Assembly: GCA_946480245.1 (NCBI GenBank)
Contig: CAMLIZ010000011.1
Span: forward strand, 1 to 46,642
Length of the DNA stretch: 46,642 nt
Reading direction: 5' to 3'
DNA from: an uncultured Pseudomonadota bacterium
GTDB taxonomy: Bacteria > Pseudomonadota > Gammaproteobacteria > Burkholderiales > Burkholderiaceae
The number at the start of each line of letters is the position of its first letter. Positions within the stretch are counted from its first letter, which is position 1. The position numbers and the translations under genes were made by a program. The notes below the pieces were generated by a model that was not told the origin of the DNA, ran no database searches, and was given only the letters and a program-made list of their open reading frames with translations. Below, piece after piece: positions 24,383-31,892 of this stretch.

Positions 24383-24843
24383 GATGCACAGCCCTCCAGC
24401 TCCTGGATCTCGACCACCACGCCCGGCGTTTCCGCGTAGCGCTTGCTGACGAACAGCTCGACTACCTGCACGTCGTCCACCCACACCACGCCGTTCAGCC
24501 CGTCCTCGATGGCCTTCAGCACGTTGGAGGTGTCGGGCTTCTTCGTGGGCCGCAGCCGACCAGCCAGCGCCGCGGCTCGGTCGCGCTTGCTCAGGCTCTT
24601 GGGGATCGCCATGTCGAAGCGCAGCACCATCTCGACGGGGCCCGAGAGCAGCGGCCGGCCGGCCATGGCCACGCGGCCCTCGTGCGCGACCAGCCCCTCG
24701 TAGGCGATGGTCTTCTCGGGCGTGTGGCTGGTGACGATCGGTCGGCCGTTGGGCCCGAGCACGGGCTTGCCGCCGCGCATGAGCGCCTGGCTGCGGTGCC
24801 GGCCCTTGCCGACAGGTGCGCCGGGGATGACGAAGCGGATCAC
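24379..24843 (-). CDS. rusA: RusA-type Holliday junction resolvase
   Basis: A 154-residue endonuclease that resolves four-way DNA junctions during phage recombination and packaging. The fingerprint is FVIPGAPVGKGRHR at the N-terminus and KKPDTSNVLKAIEDGLNGVVWVDDVQVVELFVSKRYA in the C-terminal half. Here the spaced Asp residues (PDTSN, EDGLNG, WVDD) form the metal site. GTG 24843 overlaps the previous stop (GTGA) and has GAGG 8 bases upstream. It sits in the replication/recombination part of the operon, typical for RusA. Confidence 0.88.
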   Translation of the reverse strand: MIRFVIPGAPVGKGRHRSQALMRGGKPVLGPNGRPIVTSHTPEKTIAYEGLVAHEGRVAMAGRPLLSGPVEMVLRFDMAIPKSLSKRDRAAALAGRLRPTKKPDTSNVLKAIEDGLNGVVWVDDVQVVELFVSKRYAETPGVVVEIQELEGCAS

Positions 24844-25022
24844 GATGCGCACCTCGCGACGGCGATCGCAATGCCGCCCCAGAAGGCGGCCAGCAGCGCG
24901 AGCACAGACCACAGGGCGCCGCGCGAGGTCTTCACCACCGGCTCGTCGCCGGTGTCGATGGCTTCCGGCGGCGCGCAGTCGTGCATGCCGCAGCAGTCGC
25001 CGTTGCAGGGTGGGCAGGTCAT
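24840..25022 (-). CDS. Small Cys-rich membrane protein
   Basis: A 60-residue protein with five Cys and a His in the first 16 residues (TCPPCNGDCCGMHDC), a possible metal-binding or disulphide knot. One transmembrane helix follows (about 38-56, LWSVLALLAAFWGGIAIAVA). The Cys-rich head and C-terminal anchor with almost nothing else is an unusual plan. It overlaps the genes on both sides by 4 bases. Confidence 0.6.
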   Translation of the reverse strand: MTCPPCNGDCCGMHDCAPPEAIDTGDEPVVKTSRGALWSVLALLAAFWGGIAIAVARCAS

Positions 25023-25240
25023 GAAGCCTCCACGGGGTCAGCGGGTTGAAGTCGGGACGGCACGCGCTCCCACGCGCCGGCCGGTGTACGGATCACGATG
25101 GGGAACTCGATGCCGACGCCGTCGGCGCCCGGCACGCACAGGCGCTCCGCGGGCTGGCGCCGGTTCTCGGCGTGGAAGTGCGGGCAGTGGTCGCGCTTGG
25201 CGCACCAGCCGCCCATGCAGGCCTTCAGGTCGCGGTTCAT
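25019..25240 (-). CDS. Small Cys/His protein, possible zinc-binding
   Basis: A 73-residue protein starting MNRDLKACMGGWCAKRDHCPHFHAENRRQPAERLC. The spaced Cys/His residues suggest a zinc-binding unit, as in other short phage operon proteins with a C-x4-C-x5-C-x2-H pattern. The rest is a short beta-type segment (VGIEFPIVIRTPAGAWERV). Start at ATG 25240 overlaps the previous stop. Function unknown. Confidence 0.6.
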   Translation of the reverse strand: MNRDLKACMGGWCAKRDHCPHFHAENRRQPAERLCVPGADGVGIEFPIVIRTPAGAWERVPSRLQPADPVEAS

Positions 25241-25761
25241 TCGTCGAACTCCCCGAGGATGGCTTCGATGGCCTGCGTGCGCGAGGCATCGGGCAGGTGC
25301 GGCCACAGCACGCGGCCGGCGTGCTCGGTTCGCAGGAACACCACGATGTCGGCGTGCACGCGCTCCATCTCGTCCTGCTCGAGTTGCGAGTAGCTGATCG
25401 ACTTCGGCACCGGGATCACGCCGCCCTTCGGGCCCGGGATCCAGTCCACGAAGCCGGCGCCGGTCTTCAGCCACGCGCGGAACTGGCCGAAGTGCTGGAA
25501 GCGCTCCTGGGCTTCGAACACGCGCTGCTCCAGCGCCATGTGCTTGCGGTGGTACCAGCCGATGCGCTCGCGGTGCGTGCGGATCTCCAGCATCTCACCG
25601 GGCTCGGCATGGTTCAGGAACCAGTGCCAGATGCGGCGCCAGCTCTTGCGGTGCTGCTCGCTCAGGCCGTCGATCGCGCCGAAGAGCACGCGGCGCGCGG
25701 CCTCGCGATCGGCCTCGGCGATCGGCTGGCGGTCTTGCTTCACGAGAACGATCTCGGTCAC
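25237..25761 (-). CDS. DUF1367-like protein
   Basis: A 174-residue protein. The C-terminal pattern VPKSISYSQLEQDEMERVHADIVVFL matches the SISF-x-x-M-D-x-x-x-F segment I recall for DUF1367. The N-terminus contains HRKSWRRIWHWFLN, like the HRKFFALL core of that family. DUF1367 proteins occur in replication/recombination operons of temperate phages and their role is unknown. GTG 25761 overlaps the preceding stop (GTGA), and there is no competing ATG. Confidence 0.65.
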   Translation of the reverse strand: MTEIVLVKQDRQPIAEADREAARRVLFGAIDGLSEQHRKSWRRIWHWFLNHAEPGEMLEIRTHRERIGWYHRKHMALEQRVFEAQERFQHFGQFRAWLKTGAGFVDWIPGPKGGVIPVPKSISYSQLEQDEMERVHADIVVFLRTEHAGRVLWPHLPDASRTQAIEAILGEFDE

Positions 25762-26579
25762 GATGCTTCCCCTTCCTCGCCCTGCGGCGCCGACGGCTCC
25801 AGCGGGATGCCGCGCTCCGCGGCGTACTGCGCGACCTGCTCGGCCGTGCGGTCCTTCGCTTCCTCGGTGCTGGCGCGGGCCAGGGCGTCGCGGCTCGGCT
25901 CGTCCTGCTTCGCCTTCAGGCGCTCGCCCAGCGCGCGCAGTGCCGCGCGGGCGCGGATTTCGGCGTCCGATGCGCTGCCGCTCGCCGGCTCGTAGCCGAG
26001 CGCCAGGACGTCGGCGCGCGTCGCGTCCAGCGCCAGCAGCTCGGCCTGCGGCAGCCGGCCGGCATCGACCGCGGCGCGCAGGCGCTCCACGCGCAGCGCC
26101 GGGTCGTGGCCCAGCGACGCGGACCAGCTGGCCGGCACGCGCTGGCGGCGCGCCTCGTCGACCAGCCGGCCGTAGGCCTCGCGGAACGCCATGCGCGCGC
26201 CCACCTCGTCGCCGAGCTGCAGCACCGGCTTGGCCACGCTCCAGGCCTCGGCCATCTCCCGCGTCCACACGACCGTCTCGGCCTCGTCGCGTGCGCGCAG
26301 CGCCAGAGCCCAGGCCTCCTCAACGCCGGGGCGCCCGTCGTGCTCGGCGAAGCCCTCGATCTGCGCGATCACGTCGGCCGGCGTCGGCACGAAGCGGCCA
26401 CGCTGCGGGTCGCGGACATGGGCATCGAGCGCGGCTCGCACCGTGGCGAGGTCGTAGGCCTCCATGGCGCGGAACCACAGGGCCGTGTTCGTGGCGTTCG
26501 GGACGTAGCTGCCGCGACTGAGCAGGCCGCACACGGCGTCAAGCAGCGCGCCGAACTCGTCGAAGTCGGCCTCACGCAT
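25758..26579 (-). CDS. Possible helicase-loader-like replication protein
   Basis: A 273-residue, mostly helical protein. The first 75 residues (FGALLDAVCGLLSRGSYVPNATNTALWFRAMEAYDLATVRAALDAHVRDPQ...FVPTPADVIAQI) resemble the N-terminal domain of phage helicase loaders and inhibitors. Those have a Trp-centred helix, a variable Ala helix and an F-x-P-T-x-A-[ED]-[IV] step. The remainder is Ala/Arg/Glu-rich with no ATPase motif. It follows the DUF1376 replication gene with an 8-base overlap, the place where lambda has P. The loader role is inference from pattern and context. Confidence 0.6.
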   Translation of the reverse strand: MREADFDEFGALLDAVCGLLSRGSYVPNATNTALWFRAMEAYDLATVRAALDAHVRDPQRGRFVPTPADVIAQIEGFAEHDGRPGVEEAWALALRARDEAETVVWTREMAEAWSVAKPVLQLGDEVGARMAFREAYGRLVDEARRQRVPASWSASLGHDPALRVERLRAAVDAGRLPQAELLALDATRADVLALGYEPASGSASDAEIRARAALRALGERLKAKQDEPSRDALARASTEEAKDRTAEQVAQYAAERGIPLEPSAPQGEEGEAS

Positions 26580-27513
26580 GGGGCGCCTCCTCGGCGGTGC
26601 TGAAGCCCAGCAGCCGCTTCGCCTCGGCGTTGCGCGCCGCCGTGTCGACCGGCGCGGCGGCGGCGCCGCGGCCGTTCGGCTTCGGGTCATCGCGGTGGGC
26701 GATGTCGCTGCGGCACCAGTTGCGCCAAGTGGCCAGCCAGTCGAGCTTCGTCGCGTCCTTGCCGGTCTTCGCGCACCAGTGGTCGCGGAAGGCAGCACCC
26801 TCGCGGCGCACCTTCTCGGGCGTCCACTGCGGGAACTCCGCGAGCGCCCAGTCGCCCCAGGCTTTCGGCAGTTGCCAGTCGGCCGGAAGACGGTGGCCTC
26901 GGGTGGACGCCGCGTCAGCGGCGGCATTCGGCGCTTCGGCGCCCACCACCTTACCCACAGTACTGGCGTCTGGGGACTGGGGACTGGGGATTGGGGACTG
27001 GTGTTTGGTGACTGGTGTCTGGGTAGCCGTGTCGTCACGCGCTGGTGCTGGCGTGACGTTCGCGTGACTACTGGGGGTTGTCACGCGTGACAACATCTCT
27101 TCAAGATCCTGGGTCGTGGTCTTGAAGGACGGCACCAGACCGTGAGCGCGCAGCGCCTCGAACAGCTGCGCTCGGCGCTCGCGCGCCCGGCGCTGGCGCT
27201 CCGCCGCGGCCTCGCGCTCCTGGGCCCGCTCGGCCTGCTTCTCGTGGAACTCGCGGATCACCTCGTCGCAGCGGCGCTGGTGCCAGCCGTCCGCTTCGAG
27301 CGAGAAGAACTCCTGCAGCACCGCATCGACCGCCTCGCGCTCCTCCTTCGTGCGAGCGCCCACCAGCCGCTGGACCTGGCGCAGCTCGGGCGGTAGCGGC
27401 CTCTCGGTGGCGTAGTACTTCCTGATGAGCCGGCTGTAGGCGGCATCCTCGACGAACGAGAGATGCGCCGTCGCTTCGGCGTAGTCACCGATGTGGTGCT
27501 CGTAGTAGTTCAA
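26572..27513 (-). CDS. DUF1376 (YdaU-type) replication protein, with possible origin inside gene
   Basis: A 313-residue protein. The N-terminal 110 residues (MNYYEHHIGDYAEATAHLSFVEDAAYSRLIRKYYATERPLP...) are the DUF1376 pattern of phage replication initiators. A basic coiled region follows (EKQAERAQEREAAAERQRRARERRAQLFEALRAHG), then a low-complexity linker (about 145-205). The C-terminal domain, with LPADWQLPKAWGDWALAEFPQWTPEKVRREGAAFRDHW, resembles the DnaT-like primosome domain. The DNA for the linker holds tandem 7-bp repeats and a cluster of GCGTGAC heptamers, as lambda has its origin inside O. Confidence 0.75.
   Translation of the reverse strand: MNYYEHHIGDYAEATAHLSFVEDAAYSRLIRKYYATERPLPPELRQVQRLVGARTKEEREAVDAVLQEFFSLEADGWHQRRCDEVIREFHEKQAERAQEREAAAERQRRARERRAQLFEALRAHGLVPSFKTTTQDLEEMLSRVTTPSSHANVTPAPARDDTATQTPVTKHQSPIPSPQSPDASTVGKVVGAEAPNAAADAASTRGHRLPADWQLPKAWGDWALAEFPQWTPEKVRREGAAFRDHWCAKTGKDATKLDWLATWRNWCRSDIAHRDDPKPNGRGAAAAPVDTAARNAEAKRLLGFSTAEEAPHA
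26964..27026. repeat. Tandem 7-bp iteron-like repeats inside the replication gene
   Basis: Nine head-to-tail heptamers on the plus strand: TGGCGTC, TGGGGAC, TGGGGAC, TGGGGAT, TGGGGAC, TGGTGTT, TGGTGAC, TGGTGTC, TGGGTAG. The period of 7 is not a multiple of three, so the repeat is kept at DNA rather than protein level. Together with the neighbouring heptamer cluster it is a candidate replication origin. Confidence 0.6.
27034..27094. repeat. Cluster of GCGTGAC/GTCACGC heptamers with 18-bp palindrome
   Basis: Five copies: GTCACGC at 27034-27040, GCGTGAC at 27051-27057 and 27062-27068, and an overlapping pair within the perfect palindrome GTTGTCACG|CGTGACAAC at 27077-27094. The first two form an inverted repeat CGTCACGC...GCGTGACG. 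They lie next to the 7-bp tandem repeats inside the DUF1376 gene. Binding sites for the phage initiator are the simplest reading. Confidence 0.55.
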
Positions 27514-30062
27514 GCCGCCTCCTGCAACTCCGGCAGGTCGAACAGGTCCGGCATCGCCATCTCGCGTGCCGCGGCCGCGCAGTAGGTGGCGCCGTCAGCG
27601 AAGTACGCCGGATTCAGCTCGATCCCCACGGCCTGGCGCTTCGCCTTGATCGCGCGGAAGGGCACGGTCATCAGGCCGCCGAACGGGTCCAGCACCACCT
27701 CGCCGGGCATGCTGAATTGGTTGATCACCCGGTCGGCGATGTCGAACTGCATGGGGCACAGGTGCATCTCCTTGCCCTTGGCCGACTGCGCGCCGTTGAG
27801 GGTCAACATTCGCGTGATGTCGGTCCATACCTCATCGCTCCAGCTCTGTGGCTGCAGCAGCATGAAGGTGGTGGGCAGCCGGCCCACGGCCTCCAGTTCC
27901 TCGCTGATGCGCACGTGGTGCTCAAAGTCGTAGACCTCGCTCAGCGAGTACTCCTTGAACAGCTTGAAGATCGCGTCGTGCGGCAGCTCCAGAAGCTCTT
28001 CCGGCTTCAGCTGCCGCCGGCCCGAGGACCTGGTGAAGCCGTGCGCGTCGACCTGCCAGCGGCTGCGCGTGTAGCGCTCCTTGCTCTTGACCACCGGCAC
28101 GTCGGCGTAGCTCTTCTCGTTGCTGGTCGGCGGCTTGCGGAACAGCAGCAGGTACTCGGGCATGCCCACGCCCATCTTGGTCGCGTCCTTGCACTGCTCG
28201 GTCCAGCCCAGGCGGTAGGTCTGCTTGTTCTCCCGCACCACGTCGGTGACGATCGTCTTCATGCCCAGATAGGCAAAGCCGTGGCGGGTGTAGTGCTCGA
28301 TGCACCGCGCGTGGAACGGGTAGACGGTCTGGAAGCCCAGGCCGGTCATGCCGCCCGGCACGATGCGGTCCTTCACGTGGATGGCGGCGATGCGCCCCGG
28401 CTGCAGCACGCGCAGCAGCTGCGGCGTCAGGAAGTCCATCTGCCGGAAGAAGTGGTCGTTGGTGTCGGTGTGGCCGAAGTCCGCGTAGTTCGGCGAGTAC
28501 TCGTACTGGGTACTGAAGGGGATGCTGGTGAGCACCAGGCCGACGCTGTTCTCGGCCATGCGTGCCGTCTCGCGCACGCAGTCCTCGTTGACCAGGATGT
28601 AGCCGTCGCCGCGGATCTCGACGCGCTCCACGCCCAGCTTGCGGGTGAGCGTGTGGGCCATGGCGGCCTGGCTCAGGCCGAATTCCTTGATGATGGCGGT
28701 CATCTTCTGCATCTGCTCCAGGTGCTGCTGCCACTTGCGTTCGAGCTGGCGCCGCACCTCGCGCTCGGCCTCGGTGTAGATCAGGTCCACGCGCACCTGC
28801 CGCGACTGCAGGAAGCGGTGCAGCCGGTGGATGGCCTGGATGAAGTCGTTGAACTTGAAGCCGATGCCCAGGAAGATCGCCCAGGCGCAGTGCCGCTGCA
28901 GGTTGCAGCCGCTGCCCAGCATCACGGGCTTGGCGGCGAACTCGGCCACGCGGCCGTCGCTGAAGCCGACGACGATGCTCTCGCGCTCGTCCAGGTCCTG
29001 GGTGCCGTAGACGCTGGCCACGCCGGGGATCGCGCGCTCGATGGCGCGCCGCTCGTCTTCCAGGTCGTGCCACAGCACGCGGTGCTCGGCCGGCGCCTCG
29101 GCGCGCAGCGCCAGCAGCTTGGCCAGCCGCGCCGGCAGGCTCTCGCGCTTCTCGCGCGCGGCGTCCACCACGCCGATCGCGGCCTGCTTGAACATGAGGC
29201 CCTGGCCGTCGCGGTTGTGGCCGGCCTCGTCGTGCTCTGCCGGTATCTCGTGCCATCGCACATCGAGGTCCGGCAGCTGGTAGCCCTCGTCGCTGAATCC
29301 CAGGTCGCTGGGCCGCTGCACGAACAGGCCCCAGCTGGCGCACCACAGCCAGAACTCGCGCTCCTTGTGCGGGTGGATCGTCAGCTGGTCGGCCTTCTCG
29401 CTGTTGCGCTTGAAGAACCGCGTCTTCGCCTGGCCGACGTCCATGATCCCCAGGAAGGCGCTGTAGGCCAGCAGCTCGATGTAGTCGTTCGGGCTGGGCG
29501 TCGCCGTGGCCACGAAGCGATACGGCACCGCGCCGCCGCGCACGCGCGCATTGAGGTGGTCGCGCCGGTCGTCGCCGGCGAACAGCGCCATGAACTCGCG
29601 GAAGGTCTTGGTGCCGCCGAAGCCGCGCAGGCAGGCGGCCTCGTCAAGGCTGGCCACGGTGAACAGCCGCGGGTCCAGCTTGCCGTCGCGCACCGTCTCG
29701 TAGTTCGTGAGGTAGATGCCCTCGGGGTCGTCGGCCTCCTCGATGCGGCGGATGAACTTCACCGTGATGCCGAGCATCGCGGCGTCGCGCATGAACTCCT
29801 GGCGCACGCCCAGGGGGATGACGATCAGCGCCATGCCGCCGGCGCGCTCGCGGGTCAGGCGCACGGCCTCGAGCTGAATCACCGACTTGCCCAGACCGAA
29901 AGCGGCGAAGCACGCGCGCCGGCCGCCGGCCACCATCCAGACGACGATCGCCACCTGGTGGGGCTTCAGCAGCGGGTTGACCTCCGCGGGGTCGATGTCG
30001 AAGCCCCAGGACTCGGCCATCTGCACCTTGGCGCGGAGGAAGCTGTCGTAGTCGCCGCTCAT
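27510..30062 (-). CDS. Helicase-DNA methyltransferase fusion (SNF2-like + N4/N6 MTase)
   Basis: An 850-residue two-domain protein. N-terminal superfamily 2 helicase (about 30-450): Walker A-like FGLGKS at 55-60, DEAA box at 140-143, motif III-like VATATPSPND at 184-193, motif VI-like QAIHRLHRF at 409-417. C-terminal N4-cytosine/N6-adenine methyltransferase in beta order: motif IV at about 512-516 reads TSIPF instead of the usual (D/N/S)PP(Y/F/W), and motif I is LDPFGG at 791-796 with GIELNP after it. Such fusions occur in phages and may modify phage DNA while translocating. The start at ATG 30062 overlaps the upstream stop; 101 more open codons upstream are shadow sequence. Confidence 0.8.
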   Translation of the reverse strand: MSGDYDSFLRAKVQMAESWGFDIDPAEVNPLLKPHQVAIVVWMVAGGRRACFAAFGLGKSVIQLEAVRLTRERAGGMALIVIPLGVRQEFMRDAAMLGITVKFIRRIEEADDPEGIYLTNYETVRDGKLDPRLFTVASLDEAACLRGFGGTKTFREFMALFAGDDRRDHLNARVRGGAVPYRFVATATPSPNDYIELLAYSAFLGIMDVGQAKTRFFKRNSEKADQLTIHPHKEREFWLWCASWGLFVQRPSDLGFSDEGYQLPDLDVRWHEIPAEHDEAGHNRDGQGLMFKQAAIGVVDAAREKRESLPARLAKLLALRAEAPAEHRVLWHDLEDERRAIERAIPGVASVYGTQDLDERESIVVGFSDGRVAEFAAKPVMLGSGCNLQRHCAWAIFLGIGFKFNDFIQAIHRLHRFLQSRQVRVDLIYTEAEREVRRQLERKWQQHLEQMQKMTAIIKEFGLSQAAMAHTLTRKLGVERVEIRGDGYILVNEDCVRETARMAENSVGLVLTSIPFSTQYEYSPNYADFGHTDTNDHFFRQMDFLTPQLLRVLQPGRIAAIHVKDRIVPGGMTGLGFQTVYPFHARCIEHYTRHGFAYLGMKTIVTDVVRENKQTYRLGWTEQCKDATKMGVGMPEYLLLFRKPPTSNEKSYADVPVVKSKERYTRSRWQVDAHGFTRSSGRRQLKPEELLELPHDAIFKLFKEYSLSEVYDFEHHVRISEELEAVGRLPTTFMLLQPQSWSDEVWTDITRMLTLNGAQSAKGKEMHLCPMQFDIADRVINQFSMPGEVVLDPFGGLMTVPFRAIKAKRQAVGIELNPAYFADGATYCAAAAREMAMPDLFDLPELQEAA

Positions 30063-31456
30063 GCCGCCCTCCGCAGCGCCTGGCGGTTGCCGTAGTTGGC
30101 GGCAACGATCAGCCGCATCGGCAGAGGCGACACCGAGTTGCCGCACATGCGCACCTGAGCGGTCTTCGTCAGCAGCTTGCCGCTTGAGGTGCGGTCGATG
30201 ATGTAGCTGGCCGGGAAGTCCTGAGCGTTGTAGAGCTCGCGCGGCACCAGCATGCGCAGGCAGATGTCCACGATCACCCACGGCTCGCCCTTGAGCCAGA
30301 CGGTCACCAACGCGAGCCGATCGTGCGTCGTCACTGTGGTCGCCGGGTCGCGCAGGTCGGCCCACTGGCCGCCTGTGCCGTGGTAGCGCATCAGGAAGGC
30401 GGCGCAGCGAAGGGCCCCCTCCTCCTGCTCTTTGCTCAGGTGGTACTCGACGAGCGCGTGATGCTCGCCGCCGGCCGTCACCGTGGGCACCGGCTCGCGC
30501 ACGTCGGTGCCCTTGCTGTGCCGGCGCATCGCGGTCAGGTGGGCCGCGATCAGCTGCTGCTGGCTGCCGCTGGTGGTGACCGTGGACACGGGGTCGCGTA
30601 GATCGCGCGCGGGCGTGTCGTTGAAGCCGCCGTTGGCCTGGACCATGAAGGCCGTCGAGAGCCCATGCTTCAGGCCTCCAGCGACTACGGTGCCGAGCGG
30701 CTGCTCCAGGTCGAGCGCGCGCGGCGCCTGGCCTTCGCGCTCGCCATAGCCCATCTGGACCAGCACCGCGGCAGCGAGCGCCGTTTCACCGCCCTTTGCA
30801 GTGGTGATGGTGCGCAACGGGTCGCGCGGATCGAAGGCGACATCGCGGGTGTGCGTGACCGGCACCAGCGTGGGGGCCAGCAGCATCAGCTCTCCGCGGT
30901 TTGCGGCCGTCACTGTCGGCATCGGCTCGCTCAGCGGGCGCGTGCGGTTGCTGGCGTCGGTGTGGGTCGCCGGCACGATGAACGGCTCGGCTGCCTCCAG
31001 GACGAACTTGCGCATGCCGTGGGCGATGCGGCGCATGGTCGCGTCGGCCAGCGGCTTCTCGCGCCCGAAGATGCTGCGCCCGGGGATGCTCCAGTCGATG
31101 CAGTCGGCCGCGGGCTTCCAACGCTTCTGCCCCGCCTTCGGTTTCTTCGCGTGGGTCTGCTCGGGCCAGACGATCGGCTCGCCGTCGAACCGGACGATCA
31201 CGTACAGGCGTTCCCGCGTGCTGTGGGCGCCGAGATCGGCGTTGACGATCACGCGCCACTGAATCGCGGTCGCACCCATTGCGCGCAGGCCGTCGATGAA
31301 GTGCTTCCAGTTCCGCCCGGTGCGCTTCGGGTCCGGCACCAGCCACTGTTCCTGCACCGGCACGCGCTCGCCCTTGGCAGCCACAGTGCCGTCCACGCGC
31401 ACCACGCGCCCGGTGGCCTTGTCGCGCTTCGCGATCAGCGGAGACCACAGCATCAT
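30059..31456 (-). CDS. C5 cytosine DNA methyltransferase, N-terminally truncated
   Basis: A 465-residue protein homologous to the C-terminal half of a cytosine-5 methyltransferase. Visible are RERLYVIVRFD at 81-91 (motif VIII-like), a long middle region, then LVPRELYNAQDFPASYIID at about 403-421 (motif IX-like) and MCGNSVSPLPMRLI at 437-450 (motif X). Codons just upstream of the start read VPRENVKQ, so motif VI (ENV) is there in frame. The SAM-binding motif I and the catalytic PCQ motif IV are absent. The middle has six repeats of (D/E)P-x-x-TVT(T/A)-x-G (starting 178, 212, 252, 288, 321, 370). Probably catalytically dead unless another protein supplies the missing half. Confidence 0.7.
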   Translation of the reverse strand: MMLWSPLIAKRDKATGRVVRVDGTVAAKGERVPVQEQWLVPDPKRTGRNWKHFIDGLRAMGATAIQWRVIVNADLGAHSTRERLYVIVRFDGEPIVWPEQTHAKKPKAGQKRWKPAADCIDWSIPGRSIFGREKPLADATMRRIAHGMRKFVLEAAEPFIVPATHTDASNRTRPLSEPMPTVTAANRGELMLLAPTLVPVTHTRDVAFDPRDPLRTITTAKGGETALAAAVLVQMGYGEREGQAPRALDLEQPLGTVVAGGLKHGLSTAFMVQANGGFNDTPARDLRDPVSTVTTSGSQQQLIAAHLTAMRRHSKGTDVREPVPTVTAGGEHHALVEYHLSKEQEEGALRCAAFLMRYHGTGGQWADLRDPATTVTTHDRLALVTVWLKGEPWVIVDICLRMLVPRELYNAQDFPASYIIDRTSSGKLLTKTAQVRMCGNSVSPLPMRLIVAANYGNRQALRRAA

Positions 31457-31593
31457 CTGCTTGACGTTCTCGCGCGGAACGCGGAGCGGATGCAGTTCAC
31501 GAAGCCCGCGGCCGCCATGCGGCGCAGGATGCGGTCGCGCTCCTGGTCGGCACTGTCGCGGAACGCGGCGTGTGTGCAGGTGAGGCAGGTCAT
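31453..31593 (-). CDS. Small CxxC protein, likely 3'-truncated
   Basis: A 46-residue frame (MTCLTCTHAAFRDSADQERDRILRRMAAAGFVNC...). The CLTCTH start and the GFVNC segment are typical of small phage CxxC proteins that usually run to 60-70 residues. The last codons (IRSAFRARTSSR) read through DNA that in another frame encodes the methyltransferase ENV motif. The ATG overlaps the previous stop and the stop overlaps the methyltransferase ATG. It looks like the front of a gene fused by deletion to the back of the methyltransferase. Confidence 0.5.
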   Translation of the reverse strand: MTCLTCTHAAFRDSADQERDRILRRMAAAGFVNCIRSAFRARTSSR

Positions 31594-31892
31594 GCGAAAA
31601 GCTCCTCCTGCCCCTTGAGCGGCAGGCCCAACAGCTCCTGCGGCTTTCCCGTTGCCGGGTCCTTGCGCTCGCCGCGCACCGCCAGCTGCTTCTTGTCCAG
31701 GAGCGAGCGCACGCGGCCGCAGACGCCGCTCAGCGCCATGCCGGTCATATCGGCCAGCTGCTGGCGCGTGTAGCGCGCGTCGGGGGTGCGCTCGAACACC
31801 TGCATCAGCTCGCGTTCCTTCGGCTGCAGGTAGCCCGCAGGCGACAGCGAGCGGAACGTCGCGAGGGACGTTTCGGCGACGTTGGTCCTCAT
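31590..31892 (-). CDS. Winged-helix regulator-like protein
   Basis: A 100-residue protein with a winged-helix pattern over its middle (LQPKERELMQVFERTPDARYTRQQLADMTGMALSGVCGRVRSLLDKKQLAVRGERKDPATGKPQELLGL). The recognition helix would be SGVCGRVRSLL, followed by a beta wing. Phages carry such proteins in early operons, often with replication or regulator roles. Start at ATG 31892 overlaps the previous stop. Family name not certain. Confidence 0.6.
   Translation of the reverse strand: MRTNVAETSLATFRSLSPAGYLQPKERELMQVFERTPDARYTRQQLADMTGMALSGVCGRVRSLLDKKQLAVRGERKDPATGKPQELLGLPLKGQEELFA

Noticed and set aside
26964..27026. Tandem repeats as a CRISPR array
   Set aside because: Units are 7 bp head to tail without spacers and lie inside a coding gene.
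27717..30095. A 792-codon plus-strand frame opposite the helicase-methyltransferase gene
   Set aside because: Composition is His/Arg/Val/Gly repeats without motifs; the minus-strand protein has clear motifs.
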